Part shown: positions 1-6,847 of the stretch, in pieces | Numbering within the stretch: the first letter of the stretch is position 1 | Layout of the letters: the number at the start of each line of letters is the position of its first letter | DNA from: Thermoleophilaceae bacterium | Lineage (GTDB): Bacteria; Actinomycetota; Thermoleophilia; Solirubrobacterales; Thermoleophilaceae | Direction: 5' to 3' | DNA: 34,218 bases | NCBI GenBank assembly: GCA_025937135.1 | Contig: JAICRZ010000010.1 | Location: forward strand, 1-34,218 | The notes under the pieces: model-generated | What the model was told of the DNA's origin: nothing | Databases searched by the model: none | The model's input: the letters and a program-made list of their open reading frames with translations, nothing else | Position numbers and translations under genes: made by a program

Positions 1-500
1 CCCGTCTTCAGCGAGTCCTCGTCGGTGGTGACCGTCTGCACGACCTCGAGCAGCGGCATCACCTGGGCGGGGTTGAAGAAGTGCAGGCCGATGAACTTGT
101 TGGGTCGCTTGGTCGCGGCGGCCTGGTCGATGACCGCGAGCGACGAGGTGTTGGTGGCGAAGACCGCGTCTTCCTTCACAATCCCGTCGAGCTCGCGCCA
201 GAGGTCGAGCTTGAGGTCGAGGTTCTCGGTGATCGCCTCGATGACGAGGTCGCAGTCGGCGAACTCGTCGAAGCCGGTGGTGGTCTGGATACGGCCGCGG
301 ATCTCGTCGGCCGCCGACTGCTCGAGCTTGCCCTTCTCGACCGAGCGGCCGAGCTGCTTCTCGATCTTGCCGATGCCCTTCTGGATTCGATCGTCGTCGA
401 CCTCGCGGGCCACGACCTGGTAGCCGGCCTGTGCCGCCACCTGCACGATCCCGTGCCCCATGAGGCCGAGGCCACACACTCCAACCTTCTTGATCTCCAC
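1..500 (-). CDS. 3-hydroxyacyl-CoA dehydrogenase (3-hydroxybutyryl-CoA dehydrogenase type), N-terminal part
   Basis: Partial gene: the first 166 residues are present and the rest lies beyond the left edge (family length is about 285). The enzyme oxidises 3-hydroxyacyl-CoA to 3-ketoacyl-CoA with NAD+. I translated the strand directly. It opens with the Rossmann loop VGVCGLGLMGHGI, has an acidic end of beta-2 (AREVDDDRI), then the family motifs ATNTSSLAV and GLHFFNPAQVMPLLEVV, which contain the catalytic-site histidine and asparagine region. The GTG start at 500 is preceded by a good Shine-Dalgarno (GGAGG, seven bases upstream). It diverges from an enoyl-CoA hydratase with only 46 bases between, so the two probably share a control region and serve the same beta-oxidation or butyryl-CoA route. 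Family assignment is firm; chain-length preference cannot be told. Confidence 0.93.
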   Translation of the reverse strand, partial: MEIKKVGVCGLGLMGHGIVQVAAQAGYQVVAREVDDDRIQKGIGKIEKQLGRSVEKGKLEQSAADEIRGRIQTTTGFDEFADCDLVIEAITENLDLKLDLWRELDGIVKEDAVFATNTSSLAVIDQAAATKRPNKFIGLHFFNPAQVMPLLEVVQTVTTDEDSLKT

Positions 501-546
501 TAGCCTGCCTCCGGTTTCATATTTCGAGCGCCGGGAGCCTACCTAC

Positions 547-1326
547 ATGGGACTTGTAGCCACCGAGGACCGCGGATCGGTCCGCCACGTCGTGATGACC
601 CGCGCGGAGAAGCGCAACGCGATGAACGGCGAGATGGTGCAGGCGCTGGGCGAGGCGTTCCGCGACGCCGCCTACGACGACTCCGTCCACGTCGTGGTCG
701 TGCGCGGCGACGGCCCGATGTTCTCCTCCGGCATGGACATCTCGGCGCTGGCGGACCTCTCGGGCCAGCCGGAGAACCTGCGCCCGTTCCGGCGCGAGTG
801 CATCCTGGCCTGGAACCTGCTCGAGGAGATGCCGAAGCCCACGATCTGCCAGATCCACGGCGGCTGCATCGGCGGCGCGATGGAGCTCGCGCTGGCCTGC
901 GACATGCGCGTGATGGCCGAGGACGCGGTCTGCGGCCTGGTCGAGACGCGCGTGGGCCTGCTCCCGGACGTGGGCGGCTGCTCGCGGCTGCCGGCGGTCG
1001 TGGGCCTCGGGGTGGCGAAGGAGATGATCATGGCCTCGAAGATCATCAACGGCCAGGAGGCGCACCGCATCGGCTTCGCCAACCGGATCGGCCCGGCGGA
1101 CGAGCTCGACTCCGTCTGCGAGGGGCTCGTGAACGAGCTGCTGGCGTGCGCGCCGCGCGCGGTCGGCCTCGCGAAGCGCGTGATGGACTCGGCGGCGAAG
1201 CCGGCCCTCGCGGCCACCCTCGAGCAGGAGGTGACCGCCCAGGAGATCTGCGCGGCCTCCGACGACTTCGCCGAGGGCACGCGCGCGTTCAAGGAGAAGC
1301 GCGACCCGGAGTTCGCCGGGCGCTAG
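547..1326 (+). CDS. enoyl-CoA hydratase/isomerase family protein
   Basis: A 259-residue crotonase-fold protein, normal length for the family. It hydrates 2-enoyl-CoA or catalyses a related crotonase reaction. Visible motifs are the N-terminal strand followed by TRAEKRNAMNGEM, the oxyanion-hole segment FSSGMDISAL, and the second hole region IHGGCIGGAMELALACDMR, with an acidic residue in the VETRVGLLPDVGG stretch. ATG at 547 is chosen because the homology begins there and GGGAG lies about nine bases upstream; an upstream ATG at 460 would run across the divergent gene's start. It is paired head to head with the 3-hydroxyacyl-CoA dehydrogenase, the next enzyme in beta-oxidation. The exact substrate is unknown. 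The gene ends at the heptamer hairpin. Confidence 0.92.
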   Translation: MGLVATEDRGSVRHVVMTRAEKRNAMNGEMVQALGEAFRDAAYDDSVHVVVVRGDGPMFSSGMDISALADLSGQPENLRPFRRECILAWNLLEEMPKPTICQIHGGCIGGAMELALACDMRVMAEDAVCGLVETRVGLLPDVGGCSRLPAVVGLGVAKEMIMASKIINGQEAHRIGFANRIGPADELDSVCEGLVNELLACAPRAVGLAKRVMDSAAKPALAATLEQEVTAQEICAASDDFAEGTRAFKEKRDPEFAGR

Positions 1327-1328
1327 AA

Positions 1329-1413
1329 CAGTCGGCAGTCGGCAGTCGGCAGTCGGCAGAGCCGGAGTGCCACCCCTGCCGACTGCCGTACTGCCGTACT
1401 GCCGTACTGCCGT
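1329..1413. repeat. Heptamer/octamer repeat arrays forming a large imperfect hairpin between convergent genes
   Basis: The left arm is four tandem copies of CAGTCGG plus CAGAG (1329-1361). After a short GC-rich loop, the right arm is one CTGCCGA followed by about four copies of the 8-mer CTGCCGTA (about 1376-1413). The arms are near-complementary but have periods of 7 and 8. The element fills the whole gap between the enoyl-CoA hydratase stop and the stop of the convergent small secreted protein, so it may act as a bidirectional transcription stop. There is no T-tract. The left-arm 33-mer recurs exactly inside fbiC (14175-14207). Confidence 0.75.
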
Positions 1414-1719
1414 CTAAGAACACTCCACGTGCCGGAAGTACGCCACGATCTTCCGGCTGTGCGTGCTCGCGTAGCGCACCACCAGCTGGGCGTCGCAGCC
1501 GCTGCCGTCCGCGCGCTGGCCGAACCAGGCGAAGACGATCTTGTGGCGGGCGAAACGGAAGCCCTTGCTGTTCTCCCACGCGACGGCGTGCGATCGCTGT
1601 GCCTGCTTCGCCCCGGCGCGGTGAGCCCGCTTGACGGCGGTCTTGTACGGCAGCGTGGCCGCGGACGCCGATCCCGCCGGCAGGGCGAGCACGAGCGCGA
1701 GTGCCAGCAGCTTCCTCAT
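1414..1719 (-). CDS. small secreted protein of unknown function
   Basis: A 101-residue protein with a clear Sec signal peptide: MRKLL, a hydrophobic run, then a cleavage site after ASA around residue 20. The mature part is about 80 residues, basic, with two cysteines (GSGCDAQLVVR and the C-terminal HVECS) that could form a disulfide. I do not recognise the mature domain. ATG at 1719 overlaps the stop of the upstream propeller-like secreted protein by four bases (ATGA), so the two are translationally coupled and probably act together outside the membrane. An upstream ATG at 1923 is rejected because it would precede the signal peptide with a long unrelated extension inside the neighbour. It ends at the hairpin at 1329-1413. 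Confidence 0.75.
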   Translation of the reverse strand: MRKLLALALVLALPAGSASAATLPYKTAVKRAHRAGAKQAQRSHAVAWENSKGFRFARHKIVFAWFGQRADGSGCDAQLVVRYASTHSRKIVAYFRHVECS

Positions 1720-3368
1720 CGCGGCCCGATGTAGCGCATGTAGATCTGGTGCAGCGCCGGGTCGGCGTTCGAGCGGCGTGCGGCCTCGTCGCCGGAGAGC
1801 CCGGGGAACAGCCGCCGCGCGAGCGGGATGTCGAGCAGCGGGAAGCTCGCCTCCCACACGGCGTAGTTGAGGTAGTTCGACACCTGCGGGTTCACCTGCG
1901 GCGCGGCCACCACGGGCGGGCACCGGAGCGGCGTCCCGTACGGCGCGTTCGGCACGCGGTTGAGCGAGTCGAGCGAGGTGAGGATCTGGTTGTTGCGGTG
2001 CGGGATGTCGAGGTGGTAGATGTCGCCGGTGCAGTTGCGGTCGTTGCCGTTGAGGTTGGTCGCGTCGGACTGGAAGAGGATGTCCTGGCCGGTGCGGCCG
2101 AGCGCTGGCTTCGACGAGTTGCCGTTGCCGAACCCGCCGCCGCGAGTGCGCGAGACCAGCGCGCGGCCGCCGTGCAGCGTGTCAACGCGCACCACGTCGG
2201 TCGCGCCGTTGACGTCACCGGGCACGACGTTCGATGCCGCGGTGCGGAACGCGATCAGGTCGCCCGAGTCGTTCACCGCGGGCTGGTCCGAGGCGCCGTT
2301 CGCGGGCCCGCCGCCGGCGGCGCTCGACAGCAGCGTGGTCCTGAGCCGCAGCGGCCCGACGCCCACCAGCGTCGACCGCACCTTCTCGCCCAGCACGCGC
2401 GTGACCCGCGGGAAGCGCATCCGCACGAAGCGGCGCGGGAAGGAGCGCAGGAAGACGTCGCTCGCCCCGTTGGTGTCGCCGGGCGTGAGGTTGCTCGCGC
2501 GCGAGGCGAACGCGACGGCCTCGCCGGAGAAGCTGCCGCAGCGCCCCTGCCGGCCGCAGCCGCCGCCGGAGCGCGCGAAGGCGATCTGCGAGGAGTCGGC
2601 GTTGCCCGGCTCGCCGGTCGCGCCGGCCGACGCCAGGAACGTGAGCCCGTGCAGCCCCGCGTTGTCGGTCCGCTCGTCGAGCACTCGCACGTAGACCTGC
2701 CTCACGCCGGGCGGCGCCGCGCCGGTCACCGCGCTCCGCCACGACAGCTTGCGCGTGCCGGTGAGCGCGAGGTTGGTGGCGTCGGAGACGAACGCGATGC
2801 GGTCGCAGTGGCCGTCCACGCGCACCTCGTAGGTGGCGCCGTTCGCCTGCTGGCCGTCGCTTCCGACCGACACGCGCCGGATCTTGCCGCTGCGCAGGAA
2901 GAGGATGAACGCGTCCGCCACGCCGTTGGTGTCCCCGGGCACCATGTTCGACGCGTCGGACACGAACGCGAGGCAGCGCGGCGTGTGGAGCTGCTCGCCG
3001 TCGAGGTCCGGTCCGTACGAGCGGTCGTTGGCCGGAGCGCCGTGCATGCCGCGCGATGCGATCACGGTCCTGCCGCGCCGCCACGGCGGCCCCTTGAGCC
3101 CGAACGGCCTCTTGCGCCGCACGAGGAACACGTCGGTGAGACCGTTGGTGTCGCCGCGCACGATGTTCGACGCGTCGGAATCGAACGCCACGAGCGACGC
3201 CATCTGCCGGTCCTGCGAGATCACCCCGTCGTGCGACGGCCCGTTCGGGAACCCGCCGCCCAGCGAGCGCGAGATGAGCTGCATGCGCGGCGGGGTCGCG
3301 CCCCACGCAGCGGCCGGCGCGGCGACCGCGACGAGGAGGCAGGCGAATGCGACGGCTCGCAGGCGCAT
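1716..3368 (-). CDS. secreted TolB/WD40-like beta-propeller protein with DTNGxxD repeats
   Basis: A 550-residue protein with an N-terminal signal peptide (MRLRAVAFAC, then an alanine-rich core ending near residue 24). The mature chain carries about six to seven imperfect repeats. The best preserved have a FxSDASNxxxGDTNGxxDVFL core: SNIVRGDTNGLTDVFL, SNMVPGDTNGVADAFI, SNLTPGDTNGASDVFL, SNVVPGDVNGATDVVR and a degenerate C-terminal SDATNLNGNDRNCTGDIY. The evenly spaced aspartates and asparagines look like calcium-binding loops, and the repeat period fits propeller blades. Function is unknown; an extracellular or cell-wall role is likely. It is coupled to the following 101-residue secreted protein by a 4-base overlap. 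It starts 42 bases after the flavin-reductase-like gene, so it may belong to the same transcript, though nothing else links their functions. Confidence 0.72.
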   Translation of the reverse strand: MRLRAVAFACLLVAVAAPAAAWGATPPRMQLISRSLGGGFPNGPSHDGVISQDRQMASLVAFDSDASNIVRGDTNGLTDVFLVRRKRPFGLKGPPWRRGRTVIASRGMHGAPANDRSYGPDLDGEQLHTPRCLAFVSDASNMVPGDTNGVADAFILFLRSGKIRRVSVGSDGQQANGATYEVRVDGHCDRIAFVSDATNLALTGTRKLSWRSAVTGAAPPGVRQVYVRVLDERTDNAGLHGLTFLASAGATGEPGNADSSQIAFARSGGGCGRQGRCGSFSGEAVAFASRASNLTPGDTNGASDVFLRSFPRRFVRMRFPRVTRVLGEKVRSTLVGVGPLRLRTTLLSSAAGGGPANGASDQPAVNDSGDLIAFRTAASNVVPGDVNGATDVVRVDTLHGGRALVSRTRGGGFGNGNSSKPALGRTGQDILFQSDATNLNGNDRNCTGDIYHLDIPHRNNQILTSLDSLNRVPNAPYGTPLRCPPVVAAPQVNPQVSNYLNYAVWEASFPLLDIPLARRLFPGLSGDEAARRSNADPALHQIYMRYIGPR

Positions 3369-3410
3369 CTCGGGCAGAACACCGGCTCGACCCGAAAAGT
3401 TCCGTGCCGC

Positions 3411-3893
3411 TCAGGCCTCGTGTCCGGGCTCGATCTTCATGGCGCGCTGGAAGCCGAGCCAGCCGTCGCCCGCGTCGTTGCCGGCGAACGGCTCGAGCAG
3501 GTGGCCGACGTGGTCGCCGAGCGGCAGGCGCTCGAGGATCCGTCCGGCGAACCAGGTCGGGCAACCGCCCAGCAGCGGCAGACCCTCGGGCCCGTCACGC
3601 CAGTCGCACTGCGCGAACTTGTCCTCCTCGTCGCCGGTCTCGCCGCCGAACAGCTCGGCGAGGTCGCCGCGCTCGCGCGGTACGAGATGCACGGCCATGT
3701 GCGACGCGTCCTGCGCCACGCGATACGTGCGGTTCTTGTCCGAGACGCACGCGAGGAACCGCGACGGATCGATGCTCGTCTGCGTCGCAAATCCCAGCAG
3801 GCAGCCGGACCGCTCGCCGCGTCCCACCGTCGTGACGATGAACATGGGCGGGTCGAGCCGCCCCACCAGCGACTGGAACGCTGAGTCGTCCAC
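3411..3893 (-). CDS. flavin reductase-like (FMN-binding split-barrel) protein
   Basis: A 160-residue protein of the flavin reductase domain family. Members reduce FMN/FAD with NAD(P)H for a partner oxygenase, or simply bind FMN. Typical features are the opening SLVGRLDPPMFIVTTVG, the GFATQTSIDPSRF segment where the family usually has a (S/T)xxS-P flavin phosphate site, then LACVSDKNRTYRVA and MAVHLV. The C-terminal region is rich in tryptophan, glycine and acidic residues. The start is GTG at 3893, 10 bases after the stop of the FAD oxidoreductase, so it is probably co-transcribed with it. The pairing suggests a small redox chain. The physiological electron acceptor is unknown. Confidence 0.8.
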   Translation of the reverse strand: MDDSAFQSLVGRLDPPMFIVTTVGRGERSGCLLGFATQTSIDPSRFLACVSDKNRTYRVAQDASHMAVHLVPRERGDLAELFGGETGDEEDKFAQCDWRDGPEGLPLLGGCPTWFAGRILERLPLGDHVGHLLEPFAGNDAGDGWLGFQRAMKIEPGHEA

Positions 3894-3903
3894 GCGCGGC
3901 AGG

Positions 3904-5088
3904 CTACGCCCGCCCGGCGACGGCCTCCTGCACGAGCGCGTCGAGCGGCTCGCCGGTCGACGCGAGACGCGCCTGATCGACCACCGCCCCGGAGCGGATG
4001 AGCGCCTGGATCGTGTCGGTCACGTCCCACACGTTCACGTTCATCCCCGCGAGCACGCGGCCCTCGCGCAGCCAGAACGCGATGAACTCGCGCGCGCCGA
4101 GGTCGCCGCGGATCACGACCTGGTCGGCGCCCTCGCCGTGGCCGGCGTACTCCATGCCCACGTCGTACTGGTCGGAGAAGAAGTACGGCACGTGGTCGTA
4201 GCTGACGTCCTGCCCGAGCATCGAGCGGGCGGCGGCCGGCCCCTGGGTGAGCGCGTTCGCCCAGTGTTCCACGCGCAGGTTGCGCTCGAGCAGCGGATGC
4301 CAGGCGTTGGCCACGTCGCCTGCGGCGAAGATGTTCGGCGCGCTCGTGCGCAGCGCAGCGTCCACGCGAATGCCGTTGTCCACCTCCAGGCCGGCCTGTT
4401 CCGCCAGTTCGGTGCGCGGCGCGACGCCGGCGCCGATCAGGACCATGTCGGGGTTGGTCCCGGCCACGTCGTCGAGCCCGCTGCCGCCCATGAAGCGCAC
4501 GCCGTGCTCGACGTGCAGGTCGCGGTAGAACTCGCCCAGCTCGCGGCCGAGCACGCGCTCGAGCGGGACCTCGGCCATCTCGATGAGCGTGACCTCGGCG
4601 CCGATCTGCCGCGCCGAGGCCGCAACCTCGCAGCCGATCCAGCCGGCGCCGACGATCGTCACCCGCGAGCCGGGCTTGATGCGCTCGCGCAGCACGTCGG
4701 AATCCTGCACCGTGCGCAGGTAGAGCGCGCCGTCGAACGGCAGCTTGCGCGCCTCGGCGCCCGTGGCCAGCAGCAGCGCGTCGTAGCCAAGCTCGCGACC
4801 GCCGTCGAGCGTCAGCGAGTTTGCGTCGACGTCGATCGCGTCCACGCGCGTGCCCCTGAGCAGCTCGATGTCGTGCGACTCGTAGAAGCCCGCCTCGTGC
4901 ACGTGCGCGCCGTCGCGCTCCGCCTCGCCGCGCAGGTAGTCCTTCGACAGCGGCGGACGCTCGTACGGTTGCTCGTCCTCCTCGCCGATCAGCACGACGC
5001 GGCCCTCGAAGCCCTCCTCGCGCAGTGTCTCGGCGGCCTTCGCCCCGGCCATGCCGGCGCCCACGATCACGAACGTACGGTCATCCAT
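3904..5088 (-). CDS. FAD-dependent pyridine nucleotide-disulfide oxidoreductase (ferredoxin/rubredoxin reductase type)
   Basis: A 394-residue single-FAD enzyme of the type that passes electrons from NAD(P)H to a ferredoxin or rubredoxin. The FAD-binding GxGxxG is at the N-terminus (FVIVGAGMAGAKAAETL), followed by the RPPLSKDYLRG motif of ferredoxin reductases. A second Rossmann motif for NAD(P)H is mid-chain (VTIVGAGWIGCEVAAS), and the second FAD motif is APNIFAAGDVANAW. No CxxC redox disulfide is visible, which separates it from thioredoxin or glutathione reductases. ATG at 5088 is chosen because AAGGAGG sits five bases upstream; the longer ATG at 5154 lies inside folE. It overlaps the folE stop by eight bases and is followed by the flavin-reductase-like gene. 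No ferredoxin gene is next to it in this window. Confidence 0.9.
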   Translation of the reverse strand: MDDRTFVIVGAGMAGAKAAETLREEGFEGRVVLIGEEDEQPYERPPLSKDYLRGEAERDGAHVHEAGFYESHDIELLRGTRVDAIDVDANSLTLDGGRELGYDALLLATGAEARKLPFDGALYLRTVQDSDVLRERIKPGSRVTIVGAGWIGCEVAASARQIGAEVTLIEMAEVPLERVLGRELGEFYRDLHVEHGVRFMGGSGLDDVAGTNPDMVLIGAGVAPRTELAEQAGLEVDNGIRVDAALRTSAPNIFAAGDVANAWHPLLERNLRVEHWANALTQGPAAARSMLGQDVSYDHVPYFFSDQYDVGMEYAGHGEGADQVVIRGDLGAREFIAFWLREGRVLAGMNVNVWDVTDTIQALIRSGAVVDQARLASTGEPLDALVQEAVAGRA

Positions 5089-5680
5089 TGCGTCCTCCTT
5101 CGGCAAGTGCGAGAAATTCCGATCGGGTCCGCGCGTCCTCGCGAACCACCCCACGCAGCGCGGACGTCACCGTCCGCGCGCCCGGCTTCTGCACGCCGCG
5201 CACCGACATGCACATGTGCTCGGCCTCGAGCACGACGCCGACGCCCTTCGGCCGCAGCCGCTCCTCGAGCCAGGCGGCGACCTGGGTGGTCAGCCGCTCC
5301 TGGACCTGGAGGTCGCGGGCGAAGAGCTCGACCACGCGCGCGAGCTTCGACAGCCCGATGATGCGGTCGCCGGGGATGTAGGCGACCGTCGCGACGCCGT
5401 GGAACGGCAGCAGGTGGTGCATGCAGAGCGAGTTGAACGGGATGTCGCGCACCACCACCAGCTCGTCGTATCCCTCGTCGTTGGGGAACGTGGTCATGTC
5501 GAACGGCTCCGGCGTGAGCAGCTCGGCGTAGGCCGCGGCGACGCGCCTCGGAGTGTCGCGCAGCCCCTCGTCCCGGATGTCGGCGCCGAGCGCCTCGAGC
5601 AGGTCGCGCGCCGCGGCCTCCGCGCGGACGACGTCTACGCGGCCGGGCGCCGCGTCGGGGACGGGACTGAGTTCGATCAT
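5081..5680 (-). CDS. folE: GTP cyclohydrolase I
   Basis: A 199-residue enzyme converting GTP to 7,8-dihydroneopterin triphosphate, the first step to tetrahydrofolate and other pterins. The zinc and active-site motifs are present: FNSLCMHHLLPFHGVA, GLSKLARVVELFARDLQVQE, and the C-terminal AEHMCMSVRGVQKPG with TSALRG. The two cysteines and the histidine expected to bind zinc are all there, so this is the classical zinc-dependent type. ATG at 5680 overlaps the regulator's stop by four bases (ATGA), with GGAG upstream. The stop overlaps the next gene's start. No folP, folK or folB is nearby. Its place between a redox-type regulator and an oxidoreductase is unusual and suggests a role beyond routine folate supply. 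Confidence 0.95.
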   Translation of the reverse strand: MIELSPVPDAAPGRVDVVRAEAAARDLLEALGADIRDEGLRDTPRRVAAAYAELLTPEPFDMTTFPNDEGYDELVVVRDIPFNSLCMHHLLPFHGVATVAYIPGDRIIGLSKLARVVELFARDLQVQERLTTQVAAWLEERLRPKGVGVVLEAEHMCMSVRGVQKPGARTVTSALRGVVREDARTRSEFLALAEGGRNG

Positions 5681-6285
5681 GCAGGGGCTCCGTTTACGAG
5701 GTGGGCACAGCAGGCGCGGCGGGCGGGATCGTGTTCGCGGTGCCCGGCGCGCAACGGGCTGCCGGCGCCCGCCAGGACTCCGTCGGCCACGGCGATCGCG
5801 AGCTCGCAGATCAACTCGGGGTGGTCGGGCAGGACGAGCGGGCACGGGCAGCCGGACAGCCGGAGGGTCTGCCCCTCCACGGTCGCGGCAAAGCCCAGGC
5901 GCTCCAGCGCCAGCGGCAGGTCGCGCTCGGCGTCACTCGCGTCCCTGCCCCATTCGAAGCCGACTGCCCTGACCTCCTCCGCGCTCGAGCCGCCGTGTGT
6001 GAGCGCCGCAGCGAGGATCTCGGCAAGCCCGAGGAAGTCGCTGCTGGGCAGCGTCCAGCCGGGCACGAGGCGGTAGTGGACGGGAGGCCGCCCGCGCCCG
6101 GCTGACGCCGCGCTCACGCGCTCGATCGCGCCGCTCCCCTCGAGCTCCGCGGTGTGCTGGCGAATCGTGTTCAGGTGCACGCCGGCAGCGGCGGCCAGCT
6201 CGTGCAGCGACGCGTCGCCGTGCAGCTCCAGGTGGCGGACGATCCGCAGTCGCGTCGGGTTCGAGAGTGCTTCGAGGCGCGTCAT
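5677..6285 (-). CDS. COG2345-type winged-helix transcriptional regulator with cysteine-rich C-terminus
   Basis: A 202-residue regulator. Residues 1-70 form an ArsR-like winged helix (LSNPTRLRIVRHL, LHELAAAAGVHLNTIRQHTAEL, then a wing GRGRPPVHYRL). The C-terminal half has C146, C148, C160 and a C192-C193 pair, in the SGCPCPL, HPELIC and RRACC segments. Related COG2345 proteins (the SufR group) carry cysteines there that hold an Fe-S cluster, so redox or iron sensing is plausible but inferred. ATG at 6285 is preferred over GTG at 6294 because TAACGT lies exactly seven bases upstream, fitting a leaderless transcript, and the homology starts there. It heads an operon with folE and two flavoproteins, and probably autoregulates through the palindromes at 6303-6324. 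Confidence 0.83.
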   Translation of the reverse strand: MTRLEALSNPTRLRIVRHLELHGDASLHELAAAAGVHLNTIRQHTAELEGSGAIERVSAASAGRGRPPVHYRLVPGWTLPSSDFLGLAEILAAALTHGGSSAEEVRAVGFEWGRDASDAERDLPLALERLGFAATVEGQTLRLSGCPCPLVLPDHPELICELAIAVADGVLAGAGSPLRAGHREHDPARRACCAHLVNGAPA

Positions 6286-6292
6286 GGACGCC

Positions 6293-6298
6293 ACGTTA
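6293..6298 (-). promoter_or_regulatory. -10 element of a leaderless promoter for the COG2345-type regulator
   Basis: On the minus strand TAACGT is followed by exactly seven bases and then the ATG at 6285. This is the spacing at which the start codon would be the transcription start. It agrees with similar sites at five other genes here. No convincing -35 hexamer is visible; the expected place overlaps the palindromes. Confidence 0.5.
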
Positions 6299-6302
6299 CA
6301 GC

Positions 6303-6324
6303 ATTTGAATACAAATATCTAGAT
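6303..6324. promoter_or_regulatory. Candidate operator: two adjacent palindromes in an AT-rich island
   Basis: ATTTG-AATA-CAAAT (6303-6316) is a perfect inverted repeat and is followed at once by the perfect palindrome ATCTAGAT (6317-6324). They lie in the divergent region between the regulator and the DUF4383 gene, upstream of the regulator's -10. The island is conspicuously AT-rich in GC-rich surroundings. The likeliest ligand is the neighbouring winged-helix regulator; this is inference. Confidence 0.5.
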
Positions 6325-6400
6325 GAATTTCGGGACCGCTCGTGATCCGCGGCTTGACCCGGGCACGAACTACGGTCAAACCCTGGTCCCAGGAGGTCCA

Positions 6401-6823
6401 ATGGAAGACAGAACCCCGGCGCAGGTATTCGCGCTGGTCATCGGCTCCGTACTCGTCATCGCCGGCATCATCGGCTTCTTCTACTCGAGTGCTTTCGGCT
6501 CGCCGGGCAAGGTCGACGGAGTGTTCGGCATCCTCGACGTGAACGGCTGGCACAACGTCGTCCACATCCTCAGCGGCGTCGCCGGCCTCGCGCTGATGGG
6601 CACGGCGAGCGGCGCCCGCGCCTACGCGATCGGCCTGGCGCTCGTCTACACGGTCGTGACGATCTGGGGCTTCTCGATCGGCGACGGCGAGTCGATCCTC
6701 GGCTTCCTCCCCGTGAACACCGAGGACAACGTGCTGCACGCGCTGATCGCGCTGGCGGGCTACGCCGCGTATGCAGTCAGCGCACCGCGCCCCACTCGGG
6801 AGCCGGCCGCGCGCACGACCTGA
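6401..6823 (+). CDS. DUF4383-family membrane protein
   Basis: A 140-residue integral membrane protein with about four transmembrane helices: FALVIGSVLVIAGIIGFFY, VHILSGVAGLALMG, AIGLALVYTVVTIWGFSIG, and LHALIALAGYAAYAV. The sequence FGILDVNGWHNVVHI between helices 1 and 2, and the second polar stretch DNVLHALIAL with its histidine, match the DUF4383 pattern common in actinobacteria. Function is unknown. ATG at 6401 is supported by a perfect AGGAGG six bases upstream, so unlike several neighbours this gene has a leader. It is divergent from the COG2345-type regulator and shares its AT-rich control region, so it may be a target. Confidence 0.8.
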   Translation: MEDRTPAQVFALVIGSVLVIAGIIGFFYSSAFGSPGKVDGVFGILDVNGWHNVVHILSGVAGLALMGTASGARAYAIGLALVYTVVTIWGFSIGDGESILGFLPVNTEDNVLHALIALAGYAAYAVSAPRPTREPAARTT

Positions 6824-6834
6824 TCGGCCTCCCA

Positions 6835-6840
6835 TAGGGT
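6835..6840 (+). promoter_or_regulatory. -10 element of a leaderless promoter for the SRPBCC protein
   Basis: TAGGGT is followed by seven bases and GTG at 6848. This spacing decides the start of the downstream gene in favour of 6848 over the in-frame GTG at 6839, which overlaps the element. Confidence 0.5.
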
Positions 6841-6847
6841 GAGGGCC

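Noticed and set aside
1329-1413. CRISPR array
   Set aside because: The units are 7-8 bases long with no spacers, and no cas gene is in the window.
1701-3884. Very long plus-strand open frame (727 codons) opposite the propeller and flavin-reductase genes
   Set aside because: It is an Arg/Ala/Val/His-rich shadow of minus-strand genes in high-GC DNA, with no recognisable domain; the minus-strand products have signal peptides, repeats and known folds.
2833-5361. 842-codon plus-strand open frame
   Set aside because: It crosses several minus-strand genes (including the FAD oxidoreductase) that have clear motifs, and its composition is that of a shadow frame.
5081-5845. Longer folE starting at 5845
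   Set aside because: The first 55 residues would be Arg/Pro-rich and antisense-like within the regulator gene; ATG 5680 has a ribosome-binding site and a 4-base overlap with the regulator stop.
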